From CBDUXT01 sp965371245 (GTDB taxonomy: Bacteria; Planctomycetota; Phycisphaerae; UBA1845): DNA of 54,173 nucleotides. Shown piece after piece: positions 9,194 through 18,146 of the stretch (within the stretch, counting starts at the first letter, position 1; the number at the start of each line of letters is the position of its first letter). Under the pieces are notes generated by a model. The model saw nothing but the letters and a program-made list of their open reading frames with translations, was not told the origin of the DNA and ran no database searches. The position numbers were made by a program, and so were the translations under genes. The DNA lies in the NCBI GenBank assembly GCA_965371245.1, contig CBDUXT010000033.1, positions 1-54,173 on the forward strand, in the 5' to 3' direction.

Positions 9194-10345
9194 ATGATCG
9201 AGTTTAAGGCAGAATGTGGCCACACCATTCGGGCGAAGGATGGCGACGCCGGGGGCGCGGTCCAGTGCTCCTACTGCGGGAAACCCGCCACTGTTCCCGA
9301 TGCTCGTAACGACGACCTGGACTTCCTGTTCGACGATGTGGAGCAACAGGAGGCGCGCCTCAGTCCGCGTAGCCGGCGAAGGCGCGAGCGCGCGGCCCGT
9401 TCCACACGCCGAGGCCCCGCGTCACGATCGTTCAATCCGTTTCCCATCGTTCTTAGGATGGGCTACGCGGCCGTCCTGATCTGTATCGTGTTCTTCGTCG
9501 GAAAGAAATACGTTCTGCCGTTGTTTGCGGAGGGGGGCGTCTCAGAGCGTGCGGAGCAGCAAACGAAACGAAGAGAGCGAAGGCCGCGGCCCGGCGGACC
9601 CCCGTCCACCTCATCCAGCCTGAGCGGCTTGATCGGCAATCGAGACCCCGTCGGGCTGTACCTTGGATCCACGCCGCCTGGTGCGATGGTTTATTGCATT
9701 GAGGAGTCCGCCGCGCCGCGTCGCGGGCGTATTCCGGAGGGGCTTGGTTGTACGCAAACAAGAGCCAATCGTGACAGGTTGCGTCTCAATGACGGCACCT
9801 ATGTCGTGGACGTCGTCCTGCCTTGGAGCGATCGTCGGCTGAATGATCCCGCGCGCCCCTACTTCGACACCTATCAGGATTTCCGTCATGCGATCGACGG
9901 CGCCTCCGACGAGGACCGAGCCCGCCTGCTCGATGAGTATTTCATCCCGGACGAGGCGTCCGCCGTGTTTATCGACGAGACCGACGAACAGATTTTCATC
10001 GTCCGACAGTACCGCAACGTCCAAGTCCGCAACAAGCGATCCAGGGGCGTTCGGGCTTTGTTCTTGCCAAGGATCGGCTCCACCGACCACGAGGGCTTCG
10101 CTCTGGCGGACCTCGTCTCGTACTACATTCCCAAGACAAAGGCCTATGCGTTCGATGAAGTAAGCATTCGCGGAGAGCTGAAGTTTCGTGGCGTTCCGGC
10201 GTCGGACCAGCTCTTCATCGTGCAGGCATTGTCCAGCATAGGCGTCATCCCCTACGTCACGCCGGACGGGAGGACCCGGCTTTTCAAGATCGGGATCGAT
10301 GACGGAACCCTGGCGGACAAGACGATCCGCGAACCGAGGCGATGA
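9194..10345 (+). CDS. Zinc-ribbon membrane protein of unknown function
   Basis: A 383-residue protein. The first 35 residues form a zinc-ribbon-like knuckle (ECGHTIRAKDGDAGG then CSYCG), a layout frequent in planctomycete membrane proteins. An Arg-rich linker leads to one transmembrane segment (about residues 87-107, GYAAVLICIVFFVGKKYVLPLF). The remainder (about 110-383) is presumably outside the cytoplasm; it has no motif I recognise. It lies between infB and the DUF503/rbfA genes and its last four bases overlap the next start (ATGA), so it is probably part of the translation operon in transcription if not in function. Confidence 0.75.
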   Translation: MIEFKAECGHTIRAKDGDAGGAVQCSYCGKPATVPDARNDDLDFLFDDVEQQEARLSPRSRRRRERAARSTRRGPASRSFNPFPIVLRMGYAAVLICIVFFVGKKYVLPLFAEGGVSERAEQQTKRRERRPRPGGPPSTSSSLSGLIGNRDPVGLYLGSTPPGAMVYCIEESAAPRRGRIPEGLGCTQTRANRDRLRLNDGTYVVDVVLPWSDRRLNDPARPYFDTYQDFRHAIDGASDEDRARLLDEYFIPDEASAVFIDETDEQIFIVRQYRNVQVRNKRSRGVRALFLPRIGSTDHEGFALADLVSYYIPKTKAYAFDEVSIRGELKFRGVPASDQLFIVQALSSIGVIPYVTPDGRTRLFKIGIDDGTLADKTIREPRR

Positions 10346-10623
10346 TAGTCGGCGCGATGACGATCGACTTGGCGATACCCGAGGCGCGAACGCTCAAGGA
10401 CAAGCGGCGAGTGATTCACGGCCTCAAGCAGCGGCTCCGCAATCGCTTCAATGTCTCCGTGGCGGAGATCGCACACCTGAACGCCGCGAAACGATGTCGG
10501 ATCGCCTTGGTCATGGTCTCCAACGAGGCGCGCCCGCTACACGCGCAATTGGATCGTATGGTCGATCTGGTTCGGCGCACCCGAGAGGCTGTTCTGGTGG
10601 ACTACAACCGGGAGATGCTTTGA
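10342..10623 (+). CDS. DUF503 family protein (YlxP-like)
   Basis: A 93-residue protein starting MIVGAMTIDLAIPEARTLKDKR, the hallmark N-terminus of the DUF503/YlxP family, with the usual KRRVIHGLKQRLRNRFNVSVAEI segment. In Bacillus and many other bacteria the homologue lies between infB and rbfA, exactly as here; its biochemical role is unknown but the association with ribosome assembly is strong. It overlaps the preceding gene by ATGA, indicating translational coupling. Length is normal for the family. Confidence 0.88.
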   Translation: MIVGAMTIDLAIPEARTLKDKRRVIHGLKQRLRNRFNVSVAEIAHLNAAKRCRIALVMVSNEARPLHAQLDRMVDLVRRTREAVLVDYNREML

Positions 10624-10743
10624 CCGTTGCCGGCGCCGCACGCAGGAAGCAGGCTTGGTCCAAGGCCTGATAGAAGTCGCCCCGTCGGTAAGGGCGAAAA
10701 AAGATAACGCGGGCGTTGTGGGCGCTCGTTTGGGAGCACAGGA

Positions 10744-11187
10744 ATGGGGCGTGGATTTCGCAAGGAGAGAGTGGCGACCGCCATTCGGCGCATCGTGTGT
10801 GAGACCATCGCGCACGGGCTCAATGACCCACGCGTGTCGCCGCTGACCACCATCACGCGCGTCGAAATGTCGAGCGACCTGATGGTTGCCAGGACCTATT
10901 TCAGCGTGCGGGGAGGTGACGCGGTCGAGCGAAACACGCTCCGCGCCATCCGGTCCGCATCCGGGTTCATTCAGCGGCGGGTCGCGCAGCAACTACCGCT
11001 GCGTCAGTGTCCGGAACTTCGCTTCGATGTCGATCAGCGTGCCAAGAATGTGCGCAACATGATGGAGCTGTTGGCCGAGAACCTTCTCTCAGATCCCACA
11101 CTCGCCGACCGGCCGGAGGATGTCGAGGCGGAAACGGGGTTACCTGATCGCGTCCAAACAGCCCAACAGCCGGAGCATGGCGGATGA
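10744..11187 (+). CDS. rbfA: 30S ribosome-binding factor RbfA
   Basis: A 147-residue RbfA, a cold-shock maturation factor that binds the 30S subunit near the 5' end of 16S rRNA. The KH-like fold is recognisable from RKERVATAIRRIV, DPRVSPLTTITRVEMSSDLMVARTYFSV and LRQCPELRFDVDQ. The C-terminal 35 residues beyond the fold are acidic and probably disordered. GGGAG lies upstream of the ATG. The gene ends in an ATGA overlap with the endonuclease III-like gene, so the two are likely translated together; truB, the usual next gene, is absent. Confidence 0.92.
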   Translation: MGRGFRKERVATAIRRIVCETIAHGLNDPRVSPLTTITRVEMSSDLMVARTYFSVRGGDAVERNTLRAIRSASGFIQRRVAQQLPLRQCPELRFDVDQRAKNVRNMMELLAENLLSDPTLADRPEDVEAETGLPDRVQTAQQPEHGG

Positions 11188-11861
11188 AAAACGGAACGCT
11201 GTACGCCGGACGCTTGAAGAAAACGGTTGCGAAACTGAAGCGTACGCTTCCCACTCCGGACATACCGGAGCCGTGCGACCCGATTCACGCGATGGCGCTC
11301 GCCATTCTCGGATTGGAATGCGGCAACAGCGCGGCGCGCAAGGCGGTCGATCGGCTCCGCGAAGCGGTCGTGGATTGGAACGAGGTGCGCGTGTCGAGCC
11401 CGTTCGAGATTAACAAGGCGACCGGCAACGTGATCCCACACGGGATCCAACGCGCCCAGCAATTGGCCGACGCACTCCAAAGTGTTTACCAGAGCGAGAA
11501 CCGCCTATCCCTGGACCGCCTTCGGTCCATGGGGCGGCGCGACGCGAGGCACTTCCTCGAAGCGCTGAACGGCGTCGATGTACATGCCGCCGCCTACGTC
11601 ATCCTTTGGTCCCTGGGCGGTCACGCCATTCCCGTTGATGAACCCTTGCTCGAAACCCTTCGGCGAGCCGAGCTTGTCCATCCCGCCGCGAGCCGCAGCG
11701 AGGTGCAGGCCTTCCTGGAACGCCACATCGCGGCGGACGAGGTCAAGGCCTTCTGCATCATGGCGCGCTCGCTGTCGAACTTGAAACCCGAGAGATCCAA
11801 GACGACCAAGCGAAAGGCGCCCGCCGCGAAAAAGGCCGTTTCCAAGCGGAAAGCCGGCTGA
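11184..11861 (+). CDS. Degenerate endonuclease III-like (HhH-GPD fold) protein
   Basis: A 225-residue protein whose centre aligns with the helix-hairpin-helix and catalytic loop of endonuclease III: ALNGVDVHAAAYVILWSLGG (127-146) corresponds to LPGVGRKTANVV of the enzyme, and PVDEP (150-154) to the VDTH loop. The catalytic Asp equivalent is present (D152), but the Lys that makes the Schiff base is replaced by His134 and the iron-sulfur cysteines at the C-terminus are missing. The last 30 residues are a Lys/Arg/Ala-rich tail. It may be a DNA- or RNA-binding derivative, or a monofunctional glycosylase. The start overlaps the rbfA stop. Confidence 0.65.
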   Translation: MKNGTLYAGRLKKTVAKLKRTLPTPDIPEPCDPIHAMALAILGLECGNSAARKAVDRLREAVVDWNEVRVSSPFEINKATGNVIPHGIQRAQQLADALQSVYQSENRLSLDRLRSMGRRDARHFLEALNGVDVHAAAYVILWSLGGHAIPVDEPLLETLRRAELVHPAASRSEVQAFLERHIAADEVKAFCIMARSLSNLKPERSKTTKRKAPAAKKAVSKRKAG

Positions 11862-11963
11862 ACGACCCACGATCTCGTGGCGACCTTGGTCGATATGAAC
11901 ATGAAGGCACCTCGGCGCGGCCGGGGATTCGCCCAATAACGACTCCTGGACGGACCATCACCC

Positions 11964-14900
11964 ATGTCGCGGAACTGGATTGGCTATCGAATCGTCAGCG
12001 TGCTCGTGCTCGTCGCTCCCTGCATGGTCGTCGGATGTGCTTCCGCCGGTACGGCCGCCAAGACCTCGACGAACGCGCCACCCGCATCTTTGGCGCTCGA
12101 CATCGACGCGTCGCGGGCACATCTGAAGCTTGCCGACATCCAACCCGCGCCTGCGCAACCGAAGAGACCGGATGACCTCAAGCCCCTGTCGGATCGTGCC
12201 GTGCGGCAGATCGACCGGGCCCGCGCCCTGATCGCGGAGCAGCGCTACACGGAGGCGGCCATTCAACTCGAACGCGCCCTTCGGTTCGATCCCAACCACC
12301 CGAGCATCCACCGCACGCTCGCCCTGCTGCACTGGGAGGCGGGCAACATCGAGCGGTCCCGCACGCACGCCGAGAAGGCGATGGCCGCCAACCCCGACGA
12401 CGCCGGGTCGCATTATGTCCTCGGGAGGTATCATGCACTCACCCAAGACGGCGAGGCCATCGCCGCCTTCCGAACGGCCCTTCTGTGCAGCGACTTCCAA
12501 CGCCACGCGGAGACGGCGGCGCTTTGCCATTATGAACTGGGCCGGGCACTCGCAGCGGAAGAGTATCTTTCGGCGGCGCTTGAGCAGTACGCCGCGTTTG
12601 AGCGGGCGGTGGCCGACCATTCCGGGTTGGCCGCTACGGGCGAGCTCGGGACCCTGGTGCGCTCCAACCATGGATCGGCGGCTCTTCCCAAAGCGGGCAT
12701 CCTCGAGCGGCTCGGACGATTCAAAGAGGCGGCCCAGTCACTCGCCCTGGCGGTCGCCGTCGCGCCCGACGACGCGGGCCTCTCTCTTCGATACGCCGAC
12801 CTGCTTCTTCGGGCAGGCCGATTGGATGACGCGCTCGTGGCTGCCAGGAACATTCGATCGGACAAAGAAGAGGTTCTCGAACTTCTCGCCCGAATACACG
12901 AGGCATCCGGCCACCCCGGACGCATCATCGACGACCTGCAAGAGCGTCTGGCCGGCGGCGCGGACGAACCGCGCATCGCCCTGCGCCTCGCCCACGAATT
13001 GATGCGTCTGAAGGGGGCCGCCGAAGCACACCGCAGCCTGTCGAACTATCTCGCCGGTCACCCGGATGCGGTAGACGTTCGGTTGGGTCTGGTAGAGGCG
13101 TTGGTCGAGGACGCGGCGTGGCGCCGGGCGCTGCGGGTCGCCGCGGACGGCATCGAACGCCATCCCGACCGAACCGAGGACTTCGAATCCAGGCTTGAGG
13201 TGTTGGCACGGAACGCCTCCGTTGTGGACGCCGTTATCAAGGGCGATCGCGACGCCCTTTCGCCGGGGGATTCGTATCTTCGGGGCATCGTGGCGCTTGC
13301 CGCCGGTCGTTTTGAAGACGCTGCTTCCTTCCTGCAGCGCGCCTACACCGGCGACACCACACCCATTTCGATTAGAGTCGCGCTGGCCGGAGTGTACCTG
13401 CGAAGCTATCGGTATGCGGAAGCGATCGAGGTCGCGGGGCGCCATGACGAGGGCACGCCCGAGGACGCGCGGCTTGAGTTGCTCCTCGGTCGCATCTACG
13501 AACGCCTCGACGACGAGACCAACGCCGAGCGGCATCTCAAGGCGGCGATCCAGCTCGATCGGGCGAACACCGACGCCATGATGACGCTGGCGCAGCTATA
13601 CCGGCAAGGTCGAGGTCGAAAACGAATCCGCGCACAGCGCCAACTGCGCGTCCTGCTGGACATCGACCCCAACCACGAGGAGGCCCGCGAGATGCTGGCC
13701 TTCGAGTATCTGTCGGAGGGCAAGATCGGCCCCGCGACCGAGCAAATGGAAGAGCTGCGCGATCGAGCGACCAACCCCCTGACCGGCGCGCGGTGCGCGG
13801 CGTTCCTCGCTCAGGCGGGCAAGCCCGACCCCACCGCGTACCGACGCGCGCTCCTTTCCGCGATCGAGCAGCATGGCGAAGATGCGGCCATCTGGCTCGC
13901 GGTCGCGGATTCATACGAACCCGACCGCGAAGTTGAACAGCGCCGAGACGCATTCCAAAAAGCCTTGTCCCTCGATCCGGAGAACGATGAGGCTGCCGAG
14001 GGGCTGATCGATACGTCGCGGCGACTTCTGGCGTTCGAGGACGCCGTGGAGCAGCTCAAGGTCGCGCTCCATCGGCGACCCAACCGACACCGCTGGCGTT
14101 GGGGTTGGGTTGATCGGCGACGGGGCCGCCGCGAGTTCCACCCCGGACTCATCGAACTTTATTGGATCATCCAGGACTACGAAACCGCCTTGACCGTCGC
14201 AACCCAGGGGGTCGATGACGAAACCATCGATGCCCCAACCCGCAGGCGGTACCGTTTGGCTGTGGTGCAAACGCTGCGCGCGGCCGGCCGACTCGATGAC
14301 GCCATCAAACAGCTCGAGGACTGGCGCGCCGCCGCTCCCGATGATGACTCGATCGCTCGCCTGCTGGCGAGCGAGTACCTCGCCCAAGACCAGCCGGCGC
14401 GTGCCCTGCCGTTCCTTCGGGGCATCCGTGATGCCCGCCCGAACGATGCCCGCGCCGCGGGAGCGTTGATCTCCGCGCTGGCCGCATCCGGGCAACACGA
14501 GCGGGCGGCCCAGTATTCTCTCGACACGTTGAGCGACGATCCCGAAAACGACAGCGCGGTCATAGGGCTGGCCGTGATCCTGGCAGACGGCGGCGACCTC
14601 GACAACGCCCTCGAGCTGATTCGTAACCATCTGATCCGTACGCTGGATCGGGTCCGGTTTCAGGATCTCATGACCGACCTGCTCAATCAGAACAAGCGGT
14701 TCGACGACGCGGTCGATCTGCTGAACTCGTTGATGGACGAAGTGGTCACCTTGATGGATTCCGTCCGTGCGGGACAGCCGCGCCCACGCACAAACACCGA
14801 GGCGACCGAGGTCCTTGTCCGTCAACCCAACGAGCCGTTCACGCCGGACGCACTCCACAACCGTCGGTACCAATTGCGCGTTTGGCTGATCAGAACTCAC

Positions 14901-15554
14901 ATCGCCGCGCGCGAATATCGCGTTTGCCGGCAGGAACTCGAAGGCTGGATCGCAAACACCACGAACCAGCCGGAACTATTCCGGTACATCCGGTGGCTGG
15001 CCGTCTGTTATCGCGCGGAGGGCAACGAGGAAAAAACCAGCGAGCTGCTCAGGCAGGCGCTGACCATCCTGCCCAACGACCTCACGCTCAACAACGACAT
15101 CGCCTACGGGTGGATCGACCGAGGCGTGCGTATCGACGAGGCTGAACGCATGGCCCGCTTCGCCCTTTCACGCCTGCCCCGCCAGTCGGCCTATCTCGAC
15201 ACCTACGGATGGTTGATGTACAAGAAGGGCGAGTTTGAAGAGGCGAAAAAATGGCTCCTGCGGGCCGATCACGCCCGGACCGCCCCGGACCCGGTGATCC
15301 AGGACCACCTGGGCGACACACTCTGGCGGTTGGGCCAGGCGGACGAGGCGGTCAAGCGATGGGAGGCCGCGATCGAAGGGGTGACCCAACGAACCGAGCT
15401 GTCCGCCCTGAGCGCGGACGAACGCCGTGTGCGCGACACCGCCCCCAGGAAAATCGAGGATGCCCGTGCCGGCCGCGACGTCGAGACCGCCCCGAAGGCG
15501 CAGCCGTCCGGCGAGGCGTCACCCAAGGCTGCGGGCGACAACGACAGCCAGTAG
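11964..15554 (+). CDS. Large TPR-repeat lipoprotein
   Basis: A 1196-residue protein with a lipoprotein signal (hydrophobic residues about 10-24, Cys in VVGCASAG) and many consecutive tetratricopeptide repeats from about residue 70 to 1150; typical units include LIAEQRYTEAAIQLERALRF and EKAMAANPDDAGSHYVLGRYH. TPR arrays are protein-binding scaffolds, here presumably at the periplasmic face of the outer membrane. Around residues 705-725 a basic, Trp-rich insertion (HRWRWGWVDRRRGRR) interrupts an otherwise regular repeat. The C-terminal 50 residues are charged and low-complexity. It stands alone between the rbfA group and yebC, so no specific pathway can be assigned. Confidence 0.85.
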   Translation: MSRNWIGYRIVSVLVLVAPCMVVGCASAGTAAKTSTNAPPASLALDIDASRAHLKLADIQPAPAQPKRPDDLKPLSDRAVRQIDRARALIAEQRYTEAAIQLERALRFDPNHPSIHRTLALLHWEAGNIERSRTHAEKAMAANPDDAGSHYVLGRYHALTQDGEAIAAFRTALLCSDFQRHAETAALCHYELGRALAAEEYLSAALEQYAAFERAVADHSGLAATGELGTLVRSNHGSAALPKAGILERLGRFKEAAQSLALAVAVAPDDAGLSLRYADLLLRAGRLDDALVAARNIRSDKEEVLELLARIHEASGHPGRIIDDLQERLAGGADEPRIALRLAHELMRLKGAAEAHRSLSNYLAGHPDAVDVRLGLVEALVEDAAWRRALRVAADGIERHPDRTEDFESRLEVLARNASVVDAVIKGDRDALSPGDSYLRGIVALAAGRFEDAASFLQRAYTGDTTPISIRVALAGVYLRSYRYAEAIEVAGRHDEGTPEDARLELLLGRIYERLDDETNAERHLKAAIQLDRANTDAMMTLAQLYRQGRGRKRIRAQRQLRVLLDIDPNHEEAREMLAFEYLSEGKIGPATEQMEELRDRATNPLTGARCAAFLAQAGKPDPTAYRRALLSAIEQHGEDAAIWLAVADSYEPDREVEQRRDAFQKALSLDPENDEAAEGLIDTSRRLLAFEDAVEQLKVALHRRPNRHRWRWGWVDRRRGRREFHPGLIELYWIIQDYETALTVATQGVDDETIDAPTRRRYRLAVVQTLRAAGRLDDAIKQLEDWRAAAPDDDSIARLLASEYLAQDQPARALPFLRGIRDARPNDARAAGALISALAASGQHERAAQYSLDTLSDDPENDSAVIGLAVILADGGDLDNALELIRNHLIRTLDRVRFQDLMTDLLNQNKRFDDAVDLLNSLMDEVVTLMDSVRAGQPRPRTNTEATEVLVRQPNEPFTPDALHNRRYQLRVWLIRTHIAAREYRVCRQELEGWIANTTNQPELFRYIRWLAVCYRAEGNEEKTSELLRQALTILPNDLTLNNDIAYGWIDRGVRIDEAERMARFALSRLPRQSAYLDTYGWLMYKKGEFEEAKKWLLRADHARTAPDPVIQDHLGDTLWRLGQADEAVKRWEAAIEGVTQRTELSALSADERRVRDTAPRKIEDARAGRDVETAPKAQPSGEASPKAAGDNDSQ

Positions 15555-15581
15555 AGGCGAGCAGTTCCTGACGAGGTACCC

Positions 15582-16331
15582 GTGTCCGGACATTCCAAAT
15601 GGTCCACCATCAAACACAAGAAGGCCGCCCTTGACGCCAAGCGCGGCAAAGCATGGAGCAAGCTCTCCCGCGCCATCACGATGGCGTCCAAGAACGGCGG
15701 CAACCCGGCCGACAACCCGAACCTCCGCCTGGCGATTGAAAAGGCCAAGGCCGACAACATGCCCAAAGATACGATCGAAAAGGCGATCAAAAAGGGCACG
15801 GGAGAGCTCGACGGTGAGTCGTACGAGGAGGTTCTCTACGAAGGCTATGGCTCCGGCGGCGTGGCCGTCATGTGTCGGGTGGTCACCGACAACCGAAACC
15901 GCACGAGCGCGGAGATCAAGAAAATCTTCGAGCGGGCCGGGGGCAACCTCGGCGCGCCCAACTGCGTGGCATTCATGTTCCACCCCAAGGGTATTGTCGT
16001 CGTGGAGGCCGGCGCGACCACCGAGGATCAGATCATGGAGATCGCGCTGGAGGCCGGTGCCGACGACGTCTCCGGCTCGGCCGAGGCGTACGAGATCAGT
16101 TGCGCCCCCACCGCTTTCGAGTCCGTCCGGGAAGCCATTCAGGCGGCGGACCTCAAGCTGATTTCCGCCGACCTCGCCATGGTCGCCGACAACGAAGTAG
16201 CGCTCGACTTGACCGGCGCGCGGAAGGTGATGCGGCTCGTCGATGCCCTCGAAGACCAGGACGACGTCGATGCCGTCTACAGCAACTCCGACATCGCCGA
16301 CGATGTCCTCGAAGCACTCGCCAAGGAGTGA
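15582..16331 (+). CDS. yebC: YebC/PmpR family regulator (TACO1-like)
   Basis: A 249-residue YebC-family protein with the diagnostic start SGHSKWSTIKHKKAALDAKRGK and the conserved core ASKNGGNPADNPNLRLAIEKAKADNMPKD. Members bind DNA as regulators and, in more recent work, promote translation through proline stretches on the ribosome. The start is GTG with GAGG just upstream. Length is normal for the family. It is transcribed towards the DtxR-type regulator gene, whose stop is only 14 nt away. Confidence 0.95.
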   Translation: MSGHSKWSTIKHKKAALDAKRGKAWSKLSRAITMASKNGGNPADNPNLRLAIEKAKADNMPKDTIEKAIKKGTGELDGESYEEVLYEGYGSGGVAVMCRVVTDNRNRTSAEIKKIFERAGGNLGAPNCVAFMFHPKGIVVVEAGATTEDQIMEIALEAGADDVSGSAEAYEISCAPTAFESVREAIQAADLKLISADLAMVADNEVALDLTGARKVMRLVDALEDQDDVDAVYSNSDIADDVLEALAKE

Positions 16332-16345
16332 TCCCGCGCTCGCCG

Positions 16346-17035
16346 CTACCCGCCTTTCGCTGAACCGCGACCCCGCTTCCGCTTCCCCACCGTCACTCGA
16401 ATGCGCGAACACGCCTCGCGGCCGATCGCGATGGACCTGGAGTCCACCTTCAGCGTAACAGGCCCGTTGAAGGGCGCAACCTCGACAACCGTGAGCTCGC
16501 TGCCGATTCCCAGTTTTAGGCTCGTCATGTAGCGCAGGAAGTCGGCATCGCGATCCGAAACCTCGACGATCCGTCCGAGGTCCCCTTCCTTCAGCTCAGT
16601 CAGCGGAGCGCCCTGCCGCACGGGAACCGAGCCATCGGTTGCGGGAATGGGAGCGCCGTGCGGATCGAACGCCGGTCGACCGAGGTGCTCGTACATCCGT
16701 TCGACAAGCCGGTCGCTGACCGCGTGCTCGAGAACCTCGGCATCGGCATCGACCTCGTCCCAGGTGAGCCCGAGCGTCTGAGCCAGGAAGAGTTCGATGA
16801 TTCGATGTCGACGGATCGTCTTGAGGGCCACCCCCCGACCCTTGACGGTCATCTGAACGCCGCGATACGGCGTGTGCTTCACGTAACCCTCGGCGGCCAG
16901 GTGCTTCACCATCCCGGTCACCGAGGCCATCTTGACACCCAGCCGCTGCGCAATCCGCTTGGTGGACGCCTTGCGCTCGTCGGTCTCCAGGCTGTAGATG
17001 GCCTTGATGTAGTCCTCGATCGAGGTGCTCAGCAT
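16346..17035 (-). CDS. DtxR/MntR family metal-dependent repressor
   Basis: A 229-residue iron/manganese-responsive repressor. It begins MLSTSIEDYIKAIYSLE, the standard family start, followed by a winged helix (STKRIAQRLGVKMASVTGMVKHLAAEGYV), the metal-binding and dimerisation domain (HRIIELFLAQTLGLTWDEVDADAEVLEHAVSD) and a C-terminal SH3/FeoA-like domain (about residues 145-215), then a short basic tail. Upstream in-frame starts at 17074 and 17101 would add residues not found in relatives. It is divergent from the Mn/Zn-type importer operon at 17208, so it very likely represses that operon when metal is plentiful. Confidence 0.92.
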   Translation of the reverse strand: MLSTSIEDYIKAIYSLETDERKASTKRIAQRLGVKMASVTGMVKHLAAEGYVKHTPYRGVQMTVKGRGVALKTIRRHRIIELFLAQTLGLTWDEVDADAEVLEHAVSDRLVERMYEHLGRPAFDPHGAPIPATDGSVPVRQGAPLTELKEGDLGRIVEVSDRDADFLRYMTSLKLGIGSELTVVEVAPFNGPVTLKVDSRSIAIGREACSRIRVTVGKRKRGRGSAKGG

Positions 17036-17116
17036 GGCTCGTCTTGGCTCCGTCTGGCGTTCACGGGGTCCCATATTGCCCGAACCGACAACGCCCGACA
17101 ACCGCGCCGGCCCGCA

Positions 17117-17133
17117 GGAAACTTAGGATTTCC
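17117..17133. promoter_or_regulatory. Possible DtxR-type operator between regulator and importer
   Basis: GGAAACTTAGGATTTCC is an interrupted inverted repeat (GGAAA ... TTTCC) and contains TTAGG, which resembles half of a DtxR-family box. It lies in the divergent intergenic region between the repressor (start 17035) and the binding-protein gene (start 17208), where an operator is expected. The match to known boxes is only partial. Confidence 0.3.
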
Positions 17134-17207
17134 AAACTTTGTTCTTGCCCCTTCCTACTTCATCGTGTAGGCTGTAGGTGATTCTCGAACCTTCACGGAG
17201 GTCCAAC

Positions 17208-18146
17208 ATGCGCACCCATCACCTTCGGTCGGGCAAGACCAGGCTTGCCGTCGGCGTATGCGTCGCCTGGTTCGCTTGCTCGGCGACGCAGGCCATGTCG
17301 ATCACCGCGCCGGACGACACCAGGCCACGCGTGGTCTGCACGACCACCATGATCACCGACCTGGCGCGGCAAATTGCCGGAGACGCGGCCGACGTTCGCG
17401 GCATCATGCGTACCGGCGAGGATCCGCACATTTACAAGATGCGACCCCGTGACGTGCAGCTCATCGCCGGCGCGCGGCTTCTGCTGCTCAATGGGCTCCA
17501 CCTGGAGAGCACGCTTGAACACGCGATCGAGAACAACGCCGGCGACGCCCTCGTCGTCCGGCTGGCCAATGCGCCCGAGATCGTCCCGCTGGAAAGCGAA
17601 CAGTTCCGCGGCGCGCCCGACCCGCACTGCTGGTTCAACGTCGGCTACTTTCGGGTCTATGCACAGCGCACGCGGGACGCCCTTGTCCAGATCGACCCGG
17701 AAAACGCCGAGGGCTACCGTCAGCGCGCCGCCGGCTACATCGCCCAACTCGATGAGCTGCACGAGTGGGTCAAAGAACAAATCGCCACCATTCCGCGGGA
17801 GCAGCGCGCCCTGGTCACCAGCCACGATGCCTTCCAGTATTTCGGCCGCACGTACTACATCGATGTCTTCGCGGTCATCGGCATCAGCACCGAGCAGCAA
17901 CCCAAGCCGCGGGATGTCGCCCGGCTGACGCAGACGGTCCGGGAGCGACACATCCGCGCCGTCTTTGTCGAGACGTCGGTCAGCCAGACGCTCAACAACA
18001 TCGTGAAGAAGGTCGCTCGAGCGGCCGGCGCCAAGATCGGCGGAACGCTCTACAGCGATTCGCTCGGTCCGCCGGAGGGCTCCGCCGGTACGTACATCGG
18101 GATGGTTCGTCACAACGTCGAGACGATCGTGAAGGCACTGAAATGA
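17208..18146 (+). CDS. Metal ABC transporter substrate-binding protein (TroA/ZnuA/MntA family)
   Basis: A 312-residue cluster-9 periplasmic binding protein for Mn or Zn. After a signal peptide the lobes carry the expected ligands: His in GEDPHIYKMRP, His in APDPHCWFNVGY, an acidic residue in VFVETSVSQT and Asp in YSDSLGPPEG. The absence of a long His-rich loop argues mildly for manganese or iron over zinc. The ATG at 17208 has an ideal GGAGGT six bases upstream; an earlier GTG at 17178 is unlikely. It overlaps the ATPase gene by ATGA and is divergent from a DtxR-type repressor, which probably controls it. Confidence 0.93.
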   Translation: MRTHHLRSGKTRLAVGVCVAWFACSATQAMSITAPDDTRPRVVCTTTMITDLARQIAGDAADVRGIMRTGEDPHIYKMRPRDVQLIAGARLLLLNGLHLESTLEHAIENNAGDALVVRLANAPEIVPLESEQFRGAPDPHCWFNVGYFRVYAQRTRDALVQIDPENAEGYRQRAAGYIAQLDELHEWVKEQIATIPREQRALVTSHDAFQYFGRTYYIDVFAVIGISTEQQPKPRDVARLTQTVRERHIRAVFVETSVSQTLNNIVKKVARAAGAKIGGTLYSDSLGPPEGSAGTYIGMVRHNVETIVKALK

